Of a stretch of DNA of 64,000 bases, positions 34,887 to 43,412 are shown piece after piece (positions within the stretch are counted from its first letter, which is position 1; each line of letters begins with the position of its first letter). Position numbers and translations under genes: made by a program. The notes under the pieces are model-generated. The model saw nothing but the letters and a program-made list of their open reading frames with translations, did not search any database and had not been told where the DNA came from. This DNA is from Betaproteobacteria bacterium HGW-Betaproteobacteria-3 (GTDB lineage Bacteria; Pseudomonadota; Gammaproteobacteria; Burkholderiales; Burkholderiaceae_C): the NCBI GenBank assembly GCA_002842205.1, contig PHCI01000020.1, forward strand, positions 1 through 64,000, written 5' to 3'.

Positions 34887-37800
34887 ATGCCGATGCTGTC
34901 TGCCCAACCTCTGGATGAACTCGAAAACTCCTCGGAATTCATCGCCCGCCACATTGGCATCAGCGCCGCTGACGAAGCCCGCATGCTGGCGGCGATTGGC
35001 GAGCCCACGCGGCGCGCGCTGATCGACAGCATCGTGCCGCGCTCGATCGCGCGCACCCGGCCCATGCAATTGCCGCCACCGGCCACCGAGGCTGCGGCGC
35101 TGGCCGAACTCAAGGCCATGGCCGCAAAAAACCGGGTGTGCAAAAGCTTCATCGGCCAAGGCTATTACGGCACCCACACGCCGGGCGTGATCCTGCGCAA
35201 CGTGCTCGAGAACCCGGCCTGGTACACCGCCTACACGCCCTACCAGGCCGAGATCAGCCAGGGCCGCATGGAAGCGCTGGTGAACTTCCAGACCATGGTC
35301 TGCGACCTGACCGGCATGCCCATGGCCAACGCCTCCATGCTGGACGAAGCCACGGCGGCCGCCGAGGCCATGACGCTGGCCCGGCGCAGCGTCAAGAGCA
35401 AGAGCAACACCTTCCTCGTCAGCGCCGACTGCCATCCGCAATCCATCGAAGTCATCCAGACGCGCGCGGCGCCGCTGGGTCTGCAGGTGGTGGTCCATTC
35501 AGCGCCGGACTGGGACGCCGCGCTGACCGCTGGCGACTACTTTGCCGTGCTGGCGCAATACCCGTCGTCGTCGGGGCAGGTCCGCGATCTGCGCGGCGAC
35601 ATCGCGCGCGTGCAGACCCACCAGGCGGCTTTCATCGTGGCGGCCGACCTGCTGGCGCTCACCCTGCTGGTGCCGCCCGGCGAGCAGGGCGCCGACATCG
35701 TGGTGGGCAGCACGCAGCGCTTTGGCATGCCCATGGGCGCGGGCGGCCCGCACGCCGCTTACCTGGCCTGCCGTGACGAATTCAAGCGCTCCATGCCCGG
35801 GCGTCTGGTCGGGGTGAGCGTGGACGTGCATGGCAATCCGGCCTACCGCCTGGCGCTGCAAACGCGCGAACAGCACATCCGCCGCGAAAAAGCCACCTCC
35901 AACATTTGCACCGCGCAGGTGCTACCCGCCGTGGTGGCCAGCATGTACGCGGTGTACCACGGGCCTGACGGCCTGCGACGCATCGCGCAGCGCGTGGCCA
36001 CCTACACCGCCATCCTGGCGCGCGGCCTGCGCCAGCTGGGCCTCACGCTGGCGCACACCACCGCCTTCGACACGCTGGCCGTGCAAACCGGTTCAGATAC
36101 TATTTCAATAGCAAACAATGCCCAACTGGCGGGGGCTAACCTTCGACTTTTATCTAAAAACACGCTGGGCGTCACGCTGGACGAAACCACCACACGCGAA
36201 GACATCACCCTGCTGTGGCAGTGGTTCGCCCGCGCGGGCCAGCCGCTGCCGGACTTCACCGCCATGGTGCAAGATGCCGAGCCGCTGATTCCCGCCGCGC
36301 TGCGCCGCACCAGCGCCTTTCTCACCCACCCGGTGTTCAACACGCACCACTCCGAAACCGGCATGCTGCGTTACATCCGCGCCTTGAGCGACAAGGACCT
36401 GGCATTGGACCGCAGCATGATCCCGCTGGGCAGCTGCACCATGAAGCTCAACGCCACCAGCGAGATGATTCCCATCACCTGGCCCGAATTCGCGAACATC
36501 CACCCGTTCGCGCCAGCCGACCAGCTGCAGGGTTATGCCGAACTCGATGCGCAACTGCGCGCCTGGCTGTGCCAGGCCACGGGCTACGCGGGCATCAGCC
36601 TGCAGCCCAACGCCGGCAGCCAGGGCGAATACGCGGGCCTGCTGGCCATTCGCGCCTGGCATGCGGCGCAAGGCCAGGGCCAGCGCAACATCTGCCTGAT
36701 TCCGTCGTCGGCACATGGCACCAATCCGGCCAGCGCGCAAATGGCCGGCCTGACGGTCGTCGTCACCGCCTGCGACGCCCGCGGCAACGTGGACATGGCC
36801 GATTTGCAGGCCAGGTGCGAGCAGCACAGCGAGCACCTCGCCGCGGTGATGATCACCTACCCCAGCACGCACGGTGTGTTTGAAACCACCGTCAAGGAAC
36901 TCTGCGCACTGGTGCACCGTCATGGCGGACGCGTGTACGTGGATGGCGCCAACATGAACGCGCTGGTCGGCGTGGCCGCGCCCGGCGAATTCGGCGGCGA
37001 CGTGAGCCACCTGAACCTGCACAAAACCTTCTGCATCCCGCACGGCGGCGGCGGGCCCGGCGTCGGCCCGGTCTGCGTGGTCGAAGACCTCGTGCCCTAC
37101 CTGCCGGGCCACGCCACTGGCGGCGCAGCGGGGAACCTGGGGGTCGAGAGCGCCGCGCCGGGCCGCTCCCAAGCCAGCTCAGCCCCCGAGGGGCTGAGGG
37201 CTGCGGCTCCGGGCCTGCCTGCGCAGGGCCGGACAGCCCGAAGGGACGCTGACTCTGGCAGCGTCTCGTCCAGCGCAGTACACGCAGTGACAAGCGTGGG
37301 GGCCATATCAGCCGCACCCCTGGGCAACGCCGCCGTGCTGCCGATTTCCTGGATGTACATCCGCATGATGGGCGCCGACGGCCTCAAGCAGGCCACCGAG
37401 GTCGCCATCCTCAGCGCCAACTACATCAGCGCACGGCTGGCCGAACATTACCCCACGCTGTACGCCAGCGAGAACGGCCACGTCGCGCACGAATGCATTC
37501 TGGACCTGCGTCCGCTCAAGGAGACCAGCGGCGTGGGCGCCGAAGACGTGGCCAAGCGCCTGATCGACTACGGCTTTCACGCGCCCACGCTGAGCTTCCC
37601 CGTGGCGGGCACGCTGATGGTGGAGCCCACCGAGAGCGAAACCCTGGACGAGATCGACCGCTTCATCGACGCGATGATCGCCATCCGCGAAGAAATCCGC
37701 CGCATCGAGCGCGGCGAATGGCCGCAGGACGACAACCCCCTGAAAGCCGCGCCGCACACCGCCGCCACGCTGATTCAGGCGGAGTGGCATCACGCCTACC

Positions 37801-37931
37801 CGCGCGAAACGGGTGCCGTGCTGGGCAACGCGCAGCAAGCCAAGTACTGGGCGCCCGTGGGGCGTGTGGACAACGTCTACGGCGACCGCAACCTTTTTTG
37901 CAGCTGCGTGCCGGTCAGCGATGCGGCCTGA
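34887..37931 (+). CDS. gcvP: Glycine dehydrogenase (decarboxylating), P protein, with an extra insertion
   Basis: A 1014-residue PLP enzyme that decarboxylates glycine and loads its aminomethyl group on GcvH. Typical segments include [40 protein letters not shown], and the PLP-lysine Lys713 in [17 protein letters not shown]. Usual length is about 950-965, and the excess is explained by an Ala/Ser/Gly-rich insertion of about 55 residues between GHATGG and [20 protein letters not shown] (37126-37300). Residues about 404-425 are encoded by the AT-rich element (copy H). Both stay in frame, so the enzyme may still work, but the insertion lies close to the active-site lysine segment. It is the third gene of the gcvTHP operon. 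Confidence 0.93.
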   Translation: MPMLSAQPLDELENSSEFIARHIGISAADEARMLAAIGEPTRRALIDSIVPRSIARTRPMQLPPPATEAAALAELKAMAAKNRVCKSFIGQGYYGTHTPGVILRNVLENPAWYTAYTPYQAEISQGRMEALVNFQTMVCDLTGMPMANASMLDEATAAAEAMTLARRSVKSKSNTFLVSADCHPQSIEVIQTRAAPLGLQVVVHSAPDWDAALTAGDYFAVLAQYPSSSGQVRDLRGDIARVQTHQAAFIVAADLLALTLLVPPGEQGADIVVGSTQRFGMPMGAGGPHAAYLACRDEFKRSMPGRLVGVSVDVHGNPAYRLALQTREQHIRREKATSNICTAQVLPAVVASMYAVYHGPDGLRRIAQRVATYTAILARGLRQLGLTLAHTTAFDTLAVQTGSDTISIANNAQLAGANLRLLSKNTLGVTLDETTTREDITLLWQWFARAGQPLPDFTAMVQDAEPLIPAALRRTSAFLTHPVFNTHHSETGMLRYIRALSDKDLALDRSMIPLGSCTMKLNATSEMIPITWPEFANIHPFAPADQLQGYAELDAQLRAWLCQATGYAGISLQPNAGSQGEYAGLLAIRAWHAAQGQGQRNICLIPSSAHGTNPASAQMAGLTVVVTACDARGNVDMADLQARCEQHSEHLAAVMITYPSTHGVFETTVKELCALVHRHGGRVYVDGANMNALVGVAAPGEFGGDVSHLNLHKTFCIPHGGGGPGVGPVCVVEDLVPYLPGHATGGAAGNLGVESAAPGRSQASSAPEGLRAAAPGLPAQGRTARRDADSGSVSSSAVHAVTSVGAISAAPLGNAAVLPISWMYIRMMGADGLKQATEVAILSANYISARLAEHYPTLYASENGHVAHECILDLRPLKETSGVGAEDVAKRLIDYGFHAPTLSFPVAGTLMVEPTESETLDEIDRFIDAMIAIREEIRRIERGEWPQDDNPLKAAPHTAATLIQAEWHHAYPRETGAVLGNAQQAKYWAPVGRVDNVYGDRNLFCSCVPVSDAA
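36097..36161 (+). repeat. AT-rich dispersed element, copy H, in gcvP
   Basis: ATACTATTTCAATAGCAAAC, then AATGCCCAACTGGCGGGGGC and TAACC with an ACTTTTATCTAAAAAC tail. This AT-rich patch stands out in a G+C-rich gene and matches intergenic copies. CTATT/AATAG forms the opening hairpin. It is read in the stop-free frame ([20 protein letters not shown]). Confidence 0.8.
37126..37300 (+). repeat. G+C-rich repeat-like insertion in gcvP
   Basis: A segment of about 170 bp interrupts an otherwise conserved part of gcvP. It contains GCCGGGCCGCTCCCAAG, CAGCCCCCGAGGGGCTGAG and an ACGCAGTGACAAGCGTGGGG end. These words recur, reverse-complemented and in the same order, in the repeat at 47762-47865 (GCCGGGCCGCCCCAAGG, CCCCTCGGGGGG, ACGCGAAGCGGGGAGCGTGG). 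It looks like a diverged copy of that family plus extra sequence, inserted without a frameshift. Confidence 0.65.
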
Positions 37932-37974
37932 GCGCAAACGCCGTCACGCCTCTTGCAGCGCACGCCGTTCAAAT

Positions 37975-37988
37975 TTGACCTGGATCAT
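37975..37988 (+). promoter_or_regulatory. FNR/Anr-like box upstream of the universal stress protein gene
   Basis: TTGACctggATCAT matches TTGAT-N4-ATCAA at eight of ten positions, about 100 bp before the ATG. No clear -10 hexamer is visible at the usual distance, so this is a candidate site only. Confidence 0.4.
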
Positions 37989-38088
37989 CTCCCGGACACA
38001 CCGCAGGTGCATCCACTTGGACGATTCACGCCGCCGGGCGAGAATCAACCCAGCGCAAACCTGCTGCACCCAGTGACCCGGAGAAACC

Positions 38089-38994
38089 ATGCACGCATCC
38101 AACGCCCTGCGCAATATTCTCGTCGCCACCGACCTGTCCTCCCCCGCGCGCCATGCGGTCCGGCGCGCCGCACAGGTGGCCAGCGCCAGCCGTGCGTCAT
38201 TGACAGTGATACACGTCGCCGGTGGCTCGGTACTCGGCGAGTTGCAGCGTTGGCTGGGTCAGGACTCCGCCACCGAGACCGCCTTGCTGGAAACGGCGCA
38301 ACACACGTTGCAGACATTGTCGGAATCTCTGGGAGGACACATGGTCCAACCGGTGCACCAAGAGGTCGCCCGCGGGCCGGTGGTGGACCGGATCATTGAC
38401 GCTGCCAACCGGGTGGCTGCTGGCCTGATTGTCATCGGCGCCCACGGCACGGGTTACCTGCGCCGGCTTGCGCTGGGCTCGACCGCAGAGCGCCTGCTTC
38501 GCCGCAGCCGGCGACCGGTTCTGGTCGTCCGGCAGACACCCCATGAACCCTACCAGCGGGTGCTGGTGCCCGTGGACTTCTCATCCTCGACGAACGCGGC
38601 CATCGAACTCGCACGCCAGGTGGCGCCCAACACCCCTCTCGTGCTGCTCCATGTCTGGAGCGTTCCCTACGAGGGAAAACTCCGGTTTGCAGGCGTCAGT
38701 CAGCTCACCATCGACCACTACCGGCGATCAGCACGCGAAGAAGCGCTGCAGAAAATGCATCAGCTTGCCGCCCGCCACCAACTTGCGGTGGACGAGTGGA
38801 CCCCTTGCGTGATGGAGGGTGACGTCACCCTGCAAATCTCGGAACAGGAACAGGAACACGACTGCGACCTCGTTGTGATCGGAAAGCATGGCCATCATTT
38901 TGTAGAGGAGCTCCTGCTTGGCAGCGTCACCCAGCGCGTATTGGCTGACGCGCAGGGCGATGTGCTGGTAACGCCGTCGTCCCTCGACGAATGA
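38089..38994 (+). CDS. Tandem-domain universal stress protein
   Basis: A 301-residue protein of two UspA domains (about 1-147 and 155-301). Each keeps the ATP-binding pattern G-x2-G-x9-G-S/T (GAHGTGYLRRLALGST and GKHGHHFVEELLLGS), so nucleotide binding is likely. Usp proteins support survival under energy limitation or low oxygen. An FNR-like box lies upstream. Its stop overlaps the next small gene by 4 bp (ATGA), forming a coupled three-gene unit with the transporter. Confidence 0.9.
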   Translation: MHASNALRNILVATDLSSPARHAVRRAAQVASASRASLTVIHVAGGSVLGELQRWLGQDSATETALLETAQHTLQTLSESLGGHMVQPVHQEVARGPVVDRIIDAANRVAAGLIVIGAHGTGYLRRLALGSTAERLLRRSRRPVLVVRQTPHEPYQRVLVPVDFSSSTNAAIELARQVAPNTPLVLLHVWSVPYEGKLRFAGVSQLTIDHYRRSAREEALQKMHQLAARHQLAVDEWTPCVMEGDVTLQISEQEQEHDCDLVVIGKHGHHFVEELLLGSVTQRVLADAQGDVLVTPSSLDE

Positions 38995-39185
38995 CGAAAT
39001 CCGGCCGCTTCGCCTTGTCCCGGTTGCCGGCTGTGCTGAACTGGTTCACCGCGTCGCCGCCACCCAACGCCATCGCCTTGGCCAGCAACCAGGTGTCGCC
39101 ACCGGACCTGATGCGATGGGGTGTCTGGGGCAATGCCTTGTGCATCGCCGTGATGGCGGCGGTCGCGACAGGGGGCTGGGCATGA
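38991..39185 (+). CDS. Small membrane protein between the stress protein and the Na/Pi transporter
   Basis: A 64-residue ORF whose ATG overlaps the upstream stop (ATGA at 38991) and whose own TGA overlaps the downstream ATG (ATGA at 39182). Double coupling makes a real gene likely. The N-terminus is basic (MTKSGRFALSRLPAVLNWF), and a hydrophobic segment near the C-terminus (GVWGNALCIAVMAAVATGGWA) could span the membrane once. I recognise no family. It could assist or regulate the transporter. Confidence 0.6.
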   Translation: MTKSGRFALSRLPAVLNWFTASPPPNAIALASNQVSPPDLMRWGVWGNALCIAVMAAVATGGWA

Positions 39186-40789
39186 ACGTCTGGGGAATTC
39201 TGACCAGCCTGGCGGGCGGACTGGGCCTGTTTCTGCTCGGCATGACCATGATGACCGACGGATTGCGGCTGGCGGCTGGACCGGCACTGGAGCGGATCCT
39301 TTCATGGTCCAGCCGTACCCGCTGGCATGCGCTGGGATCGGGCGTTCTGGTCACGGCACTGGTGCAGTCTTCCAGTGCGGTGACGGTGGCGGCCATCGGA
39401 TTCGTCAACGCTGGACTGCTGGGTCTGGCGCCTGCGCTGTGGGTTCTGTTCGGCGCCAACGTGGGCACCACGATGACGGGCTGGATCGTCGCATTGGTGG
39501 GCCTCAAGTTCAAGATTGAGGCATTGGCCCTTCCGCTCATCGGACTGGGCGTTGGCATGCGCCTGACAGGCCAGAACCGGCGCCACGGACCGGTGGGCTC
39601 GGCGCTGGCCGGCTTCGGGTTGCTGTTTCTGGGGCTTTCGGTGCTGCAGTCGGCATTTGCCGACGTGGCTGGACAGATCACCTTGCCGCAGGGTGAAGGG
39701 GCCTGGACGGTGGTGGCGCTGGTGGGCGTGGGCAGCCTGATGACGGTGCTGATGCAGTCCTCCAGCGCGTCCATGGCCATTGCGCTGACCGCCGCGCAGA
39801 GCGGACTGCTCACGCCGCAGGATGCCGCCGCGGTCGTGATCGGCGCCAACGTGGGCACCACAGTGACCGCGCTGCTGGCCACGATTGGTGCCACGCCCAA
39901 TGCCCGGCGGGCCGCAGCCGCCCACGTGATCTTCAACGTGCTGACAGGCGCCGTCGCGCTGGCGCTGCTTCCCTGGTTGATCGACGCGTTGGCAACCGCC
40001 CGCCAATGGATGGGTCTGCAGCATGACCCGGCTGCCCGGCTGGCCCTGTTTCACACTGTCTTCAACCTGCTTGGCGTGGCGCTGATGTGGCCACTCGCAA
40101 CCCCCCTCACACATTGGCTGCAGCAGCGCTTTCGCGCACGGGAAGAAGACGAGGCGCAACCCCAGTATCTGGACGCCAACATTCTGCAAGTGCCGTCGCT
40201 GGCCGTCGAAGCCCTGAGCCGGGAGGTGGCACGCATCGGGCATGTGGCGGTGCGCATGGCGCGCGGCGCACTGGCCGGGGCGCGGTCGGACGTTCTTTCG
40301 CGGGACCAGTTGATTGTCTCGAGGCTGGGCGATGCAGCACAGACCTTCACCGACCGCATGGGCCGCAGCGCCATGACGCAAAGCGCCAGTGAGCACCTTG
40401 CCCAGGTGCTGCGGGTGCAGCGCTATTACGAAACCGCCGCCGAACAGGCCCATCTGGCAGCCCAACTGCAGTCCCCGGGCGCCGGCGAAGCGGCCGCCGC
40501 CCCGCAACATGCCCTGTTTGTCCAACGCACGGACGCCCTGCTGGCATTGTGCGACCCGCTACCCAGCCCACCCGATCCCGTCGCCGTCGAAGCGGCAGAG
40601 AGCTCCATGGAAGCAGCTTACGACCCGCTCAAGGTGGCGCTGCTGGCAGCGGGCGCCTCCGGCGCCCTCCGGCTCGTCGCCATGGAGGAAGCCCTGCGCC
40701 GCTACAGCGCACTGCGCCGCGCAGCGCAGCAGGCGGCCAAGGCGGTGCACCGCAACCCCGTCCCTCCCGCAGTCGCCCCTGCCCCGTGA
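39182..40789 (+). CDS. Na/Pi-cotransporter family protein with PhoU-like tail
   Basis: A 535-residue protein. Two inverted repeats of the Na/Pi domain (about 1-290) each carry a QSSSA motif (ALVQSSSAVTVAAIGF and VLMQSSSASMAIALTA) and the FGANVGTT/IGANVGTT signatures. A helical PhoU-like domain occupies the C-terminal third. It would import phosphate or a related anion with sodium. The ATG at 39182 is fixed by coupling to the small gene upstream; the longer frame is not needed. It is followed by about 120 bp and the convergent Ivy-domain gene. Confidence 0.9.
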   Translation: MNVWGILTSLAGGLGLFLLGMTMMTDGLRLAAGPALERILSWSSRTRWHALGSGVLVTALVQSSSAVTVAAIGFVNAGLLGLAPALWVLFGANVGTTMTGWIVALVGLKFKIEALALPLIGLGVGMRLTGQNRRHGPVGSALAGFGLLFLGLSVLQSAFADVAGQITLPQGEGAWTVVALVGVGSLMTVLMQSSSASMAIALTAAQSGLLTPQDAAAVVIGANVGTTVTALLATIGATPNARRAAAAHVIFNVLTGAVALALLPWLIDALATARQWMGLQHDPAARLALFHTVFNLLGVALMWPLATPLTHWLQQRFRAREEDEAQPQYLDANILQVPSLAVEALSREVARIGHVAVRMARGALAGARSDVLSRDQLIVSRLGDAAQTFTDRMGRSAMTQSASEHLAQVLRVQRYYETAAEQAHLAAQLQSPGAGEAAAAPQHALFVQRTDALLALCDPLPSPPDPVAVEAAESSMEAAYDPLKVALLAAGASGALRLVAMEEALRRYSALRRAAQQAAKAVHRNPVPPAVAPAP

Positions 40790-40912
40790 AACATCCCAAC
40801 CCGTCGCGGGGGCACCAGGCAATTCAGTGCATCAGGCTTCCTGGCAACAGCCCGCCTGCTGCCAACTTCCCTGCGCCGGGGAAAGACACCGGGAAGGCAC
40901 CGGCGCTGCCGC

Positions 40913-41743
40913 TCAGCGCGAACGCCACTCGGTGCGCCAGAGCTTTTCGATCTCGGCCTTGACGACCGGTGGTGGGTCACCCAGCCAGGTGGTGCCGCCA
41001 TTGAGTTCGTAAATTTTTCCGTACAGCTGCCCCTGCGCCGGGGCGTACAGCAACACCAGGTTGTTGTCGCCGCAGTCGTGCGGCTGGCAGGCACTGACCA
41101 CGGTGTATTCGACACTTTGCAGCTTGTGTTTTTTCAGCGCGGGGGCCGGGCCTTCGAGCCGCGCCAGCCAGCGTTCCTTGGCCTTGGGCCCGAGTGCCTT
41201 GAGGTAGAGCGCCTTGAACTCGGCGTTGCGCAGCAGCTCGGGCGGGCTGCTGGCGGCCTCGGCGGTGATCGGGCCCGATGGGGATTTGGATGCGTTGGCC
41301 TGCGCGTATTCGCGCGCGGCCCGGGCGTTGTGGTCGGCATCACAGCTGCGGAACTTCGCCGTGGCCGACGCGCCGAGCAAAGAGGCCACCTGCCGGTCGG
41401 CCTCGACGTTGATGAACTGGCCCGTCCGGTCGTGGGAGACGATGAACACCAGGCTGGTTTTGCCGGGCGCCTCGCCCAGCAGCGCCACCTGATAGCCCGG
41501 TGGCGGCGAGTTGCCAAAGTAGGCGTACGCGGCCTGCGTCTGCCCGCCGCTCAGGCGGCGGCCGCCCTGCTCCACCGTGAGCGCATCGGCGGTGATGCGC
41601 AGGCGCGGCGCGTCAGGCCGGGTGCAGTCGGTGGCATAGGTGCCGCCGAACTGGCCGACCACGTCGGCCGGCAGCGCCGCCCGGACGGCCGGCGCCAGCA
41701 AGGCCGCAGCCGCCAGCCAGCCCGCAGATTGGATCCATCGCAT
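40913..41743 (-). CDS. Exported protein with C-terminal Ivy-like (lysozyme inhibitor) domain
   Basis: A 276-residue protein with a signal peptide (cleavage near AVRA-A). The last ~120 residues contain VVSACQPHDCGDNNLVLLYA, the CxPHDC loop that inserts into the lysozyme active site in Ivy proteins, plus LYGKIYELNGGTTWLGDP and LWRTEWR. The N-terminal half (about 25-150) has its own cysteines and does not match any family I can name. It may be a two-domain periplasmic lysozyme inhibitor that protects peptidoglycan; the N-terminal role is open. Confidence 0.75.
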   Translation of the reverse strand: MRWIQSAGWLAAAALLAPAVRAALPADVVGQFGGTYATDCTRPDAPRLRITADALTVEQGGRRLSGGQTQAAYAYFGNSPPPGYQVALLGEAPGKTSLVFIVSHDRTGQFINVEADRQVASLLGASATAKFRSCDADHNARAAREYAQANASKSPSGPITAEAASSPPELLRNAEFKALYLKALGPKAKERWLARLEGPAPALKKHKLQSVEYTVVSACQPHDCGDNNLVLLYAPAQGQLYGKIYELNGGTTWLGDPPPVVKAEIEKLWRTEWRSR

Positions 41744-41797
41744 GTTTTGCTCCCTGAAACGCGTTTGAACGCCAGTCTAGGGCCAACGCCGCCACCG

Positions 41798-42469
41798 TCA
41801 AGCCATCAGCCCGACCAGCCAGGTCATGGCCTGCTGCAGTTCGGCGGGCCGGATTTCATGGGCGCCGGGAAATTCGGCATAGGCCAACTGCAGCGGCAGG
41901 CCTTGCACATGCTCGCGGATGGCGTGCGCGTTGGCCACGGGGATCACGTGGTCTTGCAACCCGTGGCTGACCCAGAGGTTCTTGCCCTGCAGTGCCTCGG
42001 GTGGCGCGGCGGGGGCCAGCGCCTGGGCCAGCAGCCGCCCGTGCCAGACCATGGCCGCGCGCATCAGTTCGGGCCGGGTCAACAGCAGCGACAGCGCCAT
42101 GATGCCGCCCTGGCTGAAGCCCCCCACCACAACGCGCCCGGGCGGAACGCCGAGTTCACGCGCCGCCACCTCCACCGCATGGGCCACCTGTTTGCGGCTT
42201 TCGGCCTCCTGGGATTCGTGGATCTGGCGGCTGCCATCGGGCCCCACACTGAAGGCAAACCAGGCAAAGGCGCCCGGCCCCACGCGGTGCGGCGCACGCA
42301 GGCTCAGCACGTGAAACGCCTTGGGCACAAAGGGGTGGAGTTCGAACAGGTCGCGCTCCTGGCTGCCCACGCCGTGCAGCAGCACCAGCAGCCACGGCGC
42401 CGGTGTCGATGGCGCCGCCGGTCGGTGCAAATACGATAGCGGGATATCAAGCATCAACGGGGATTCCAT
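41798..42469 (-). CDS. Alpha/beta-fold carboxylesterase/phospholipase
   Basis: A 223-residue protein of the carboxylesterase/acyl-protein-thioesterase type. It has LLVLLHGVGSQERDLFELHP, the nucleophile elbow VGGFSQGG, and an Asp and a His (LQDHVIPV and GAHEI) completing the triad. The start is the ATG of MESPLMLDIPL with AGGGAAA upstream; the earlier ATG overlaps the upstream dioxygenase stop. It is co-directional with the LigB-type dioxygenase 13 bp away, so they are probably co-transcribed. Substrate unknown. Confidence 0.87.
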   Translation of the reverse strand: MESPLMLDIPLSYLHRPAAPSTPAPWLLVLLHGVGSQERDLFELHPFVPKAFHVLSLRAPHRVGPGAFAWFAFSVGPDGSRQIHESQEAESRKQVAHAVEVAARELGVPPGRVVVGGFSQGGIMALSLLLTRPELMRAAMVWHGRLLAQALAPAAPPEALQGKNLWVSHGLQDHVIPVANAHAIREHVQGLPLQLAYAEFPGAHEIRPAELQQAMTWLVGLMA

Positions 42470-42482
42470 GGCAATTTCCCTC

Positions 42483-43283
42483 TTAAATAGTGGATTGCAG
42501 TGCCAGCGCATCCATGGCCAGCACGCTGTGCATCACCTCGCGGCTGAGGTAGTGGGCGGTCGCGTCTTCGCCGCCTGCGCCCAACGCAAAAAACAGTGGC
42601 AGGAAGTGGTCTTCGCTGGGGTGCGCGCGCACGGCGTGCGGCGCCTGCCGGCGGTAGTCGAGCAACGCGGGCCAGTCGCGGCGCGTGATGGCCGCTTCGA
42701 TCCAGCGGCTGAACGCCAGCACGTAAGGGGCCGGCTCGCGCGCACCCCCGAAATATTCGCGGAGGTTGTGGGTCATGCTGCCCGAGCCGATGACCAGCAC
42801 GCCGCTGCCACGCAGGCTTTGCAGCGCCGCCCCCATGCGGTACACCTCGTGGGGGCCCCATTCGGCCGGCAGCGCCACCTCGACCACCGGCACGTTGGCC
42901 TGAGGAAACATGTGCATCAGCGGCACCCAGGCGCCGTGGTCCAGCGGTCGCCCGGCGTCTTCCTGCGCGGCCATGCCGGCGGCCTGCAGCAGCGCCAGCA
43001 CTTCGGCCCCCAGCGCAGGGCTGCCTGGTGCGGGGTATTGCAGCTGGTACAGCGCGGGGGGGAAACCGCCAAAGTCGTGCCAGGTGGCGGGGGCAGGGTT
43101 GGTCATGACCGCCGGGGCGGGCGCCATCCAGTGCGGCGACATGACGACCACGCCGCGCAGCGCAGGCAACTGCCCCGCCCACTGGTGCAGTGCGGGGCCG
43201 GTGGTTCCGGGCTCCACCGCAAACAGCGGTGAACCGTGCGAGACGAACAGCACGGGGAGAAGGGGCGGGGTCGGAACGGACAT
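42483..43283 (-). CDS. 4,5-DOPA extradiol dioxygenase-like protein (LigB/YgiD family)
   Basis: A 266-residue class III extradiol dioxygenase. The metal-ligand region begins at VLFVSHGSP (His16), with MSPHWMAP, PLDHGAWVPLMHMFP, IGSGSMTHNLREYF and AHPSEDHFLPLFFAL as the other conserved stretches. It would cleave a catechol ring; the family includes YgiD-type enzymes acting on DOPA. The natural substrate here is unknown. It likely shares a transcript with the esterase downstream. Confidence 0.88.
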   Translation of the reverse strand: MSVPTPPLLPVLFVSHGSPLFAVEPGTTGPALHQWAGQLPALRGVVVMSPHWMAPAPAVMTNPAPATWHDFGGFPPALYQLQYPAPGSPALGAEVLALLQAAGMAAQEDAGRPLDHGAWVPLMHMFPQANVPVVEVALPAEWGPHEVYRMGAALQSLRGSGVLVIGSGSMTHNLREYFGGAREPAPYVLAFSRWIEAAITRRDWPALLDYRRQAPHAVRAHPSEDHFLPLFFALGAGGEDATAHYLSREVMHSVLAMDALALQSTI

Positions 43284-43412
43284 CAGGGTTTTCTAAAAAG
43301 GCGGGGCGCACCAGGGCAGTTGCCCCTGAAACAGGGTGTTTTCAACCCATTCTGGCGAAGATTTTCACAGAATATAGGCGCTGGCGGCCGATCCGGCGAC
43401 CGGTGGGCCCGT

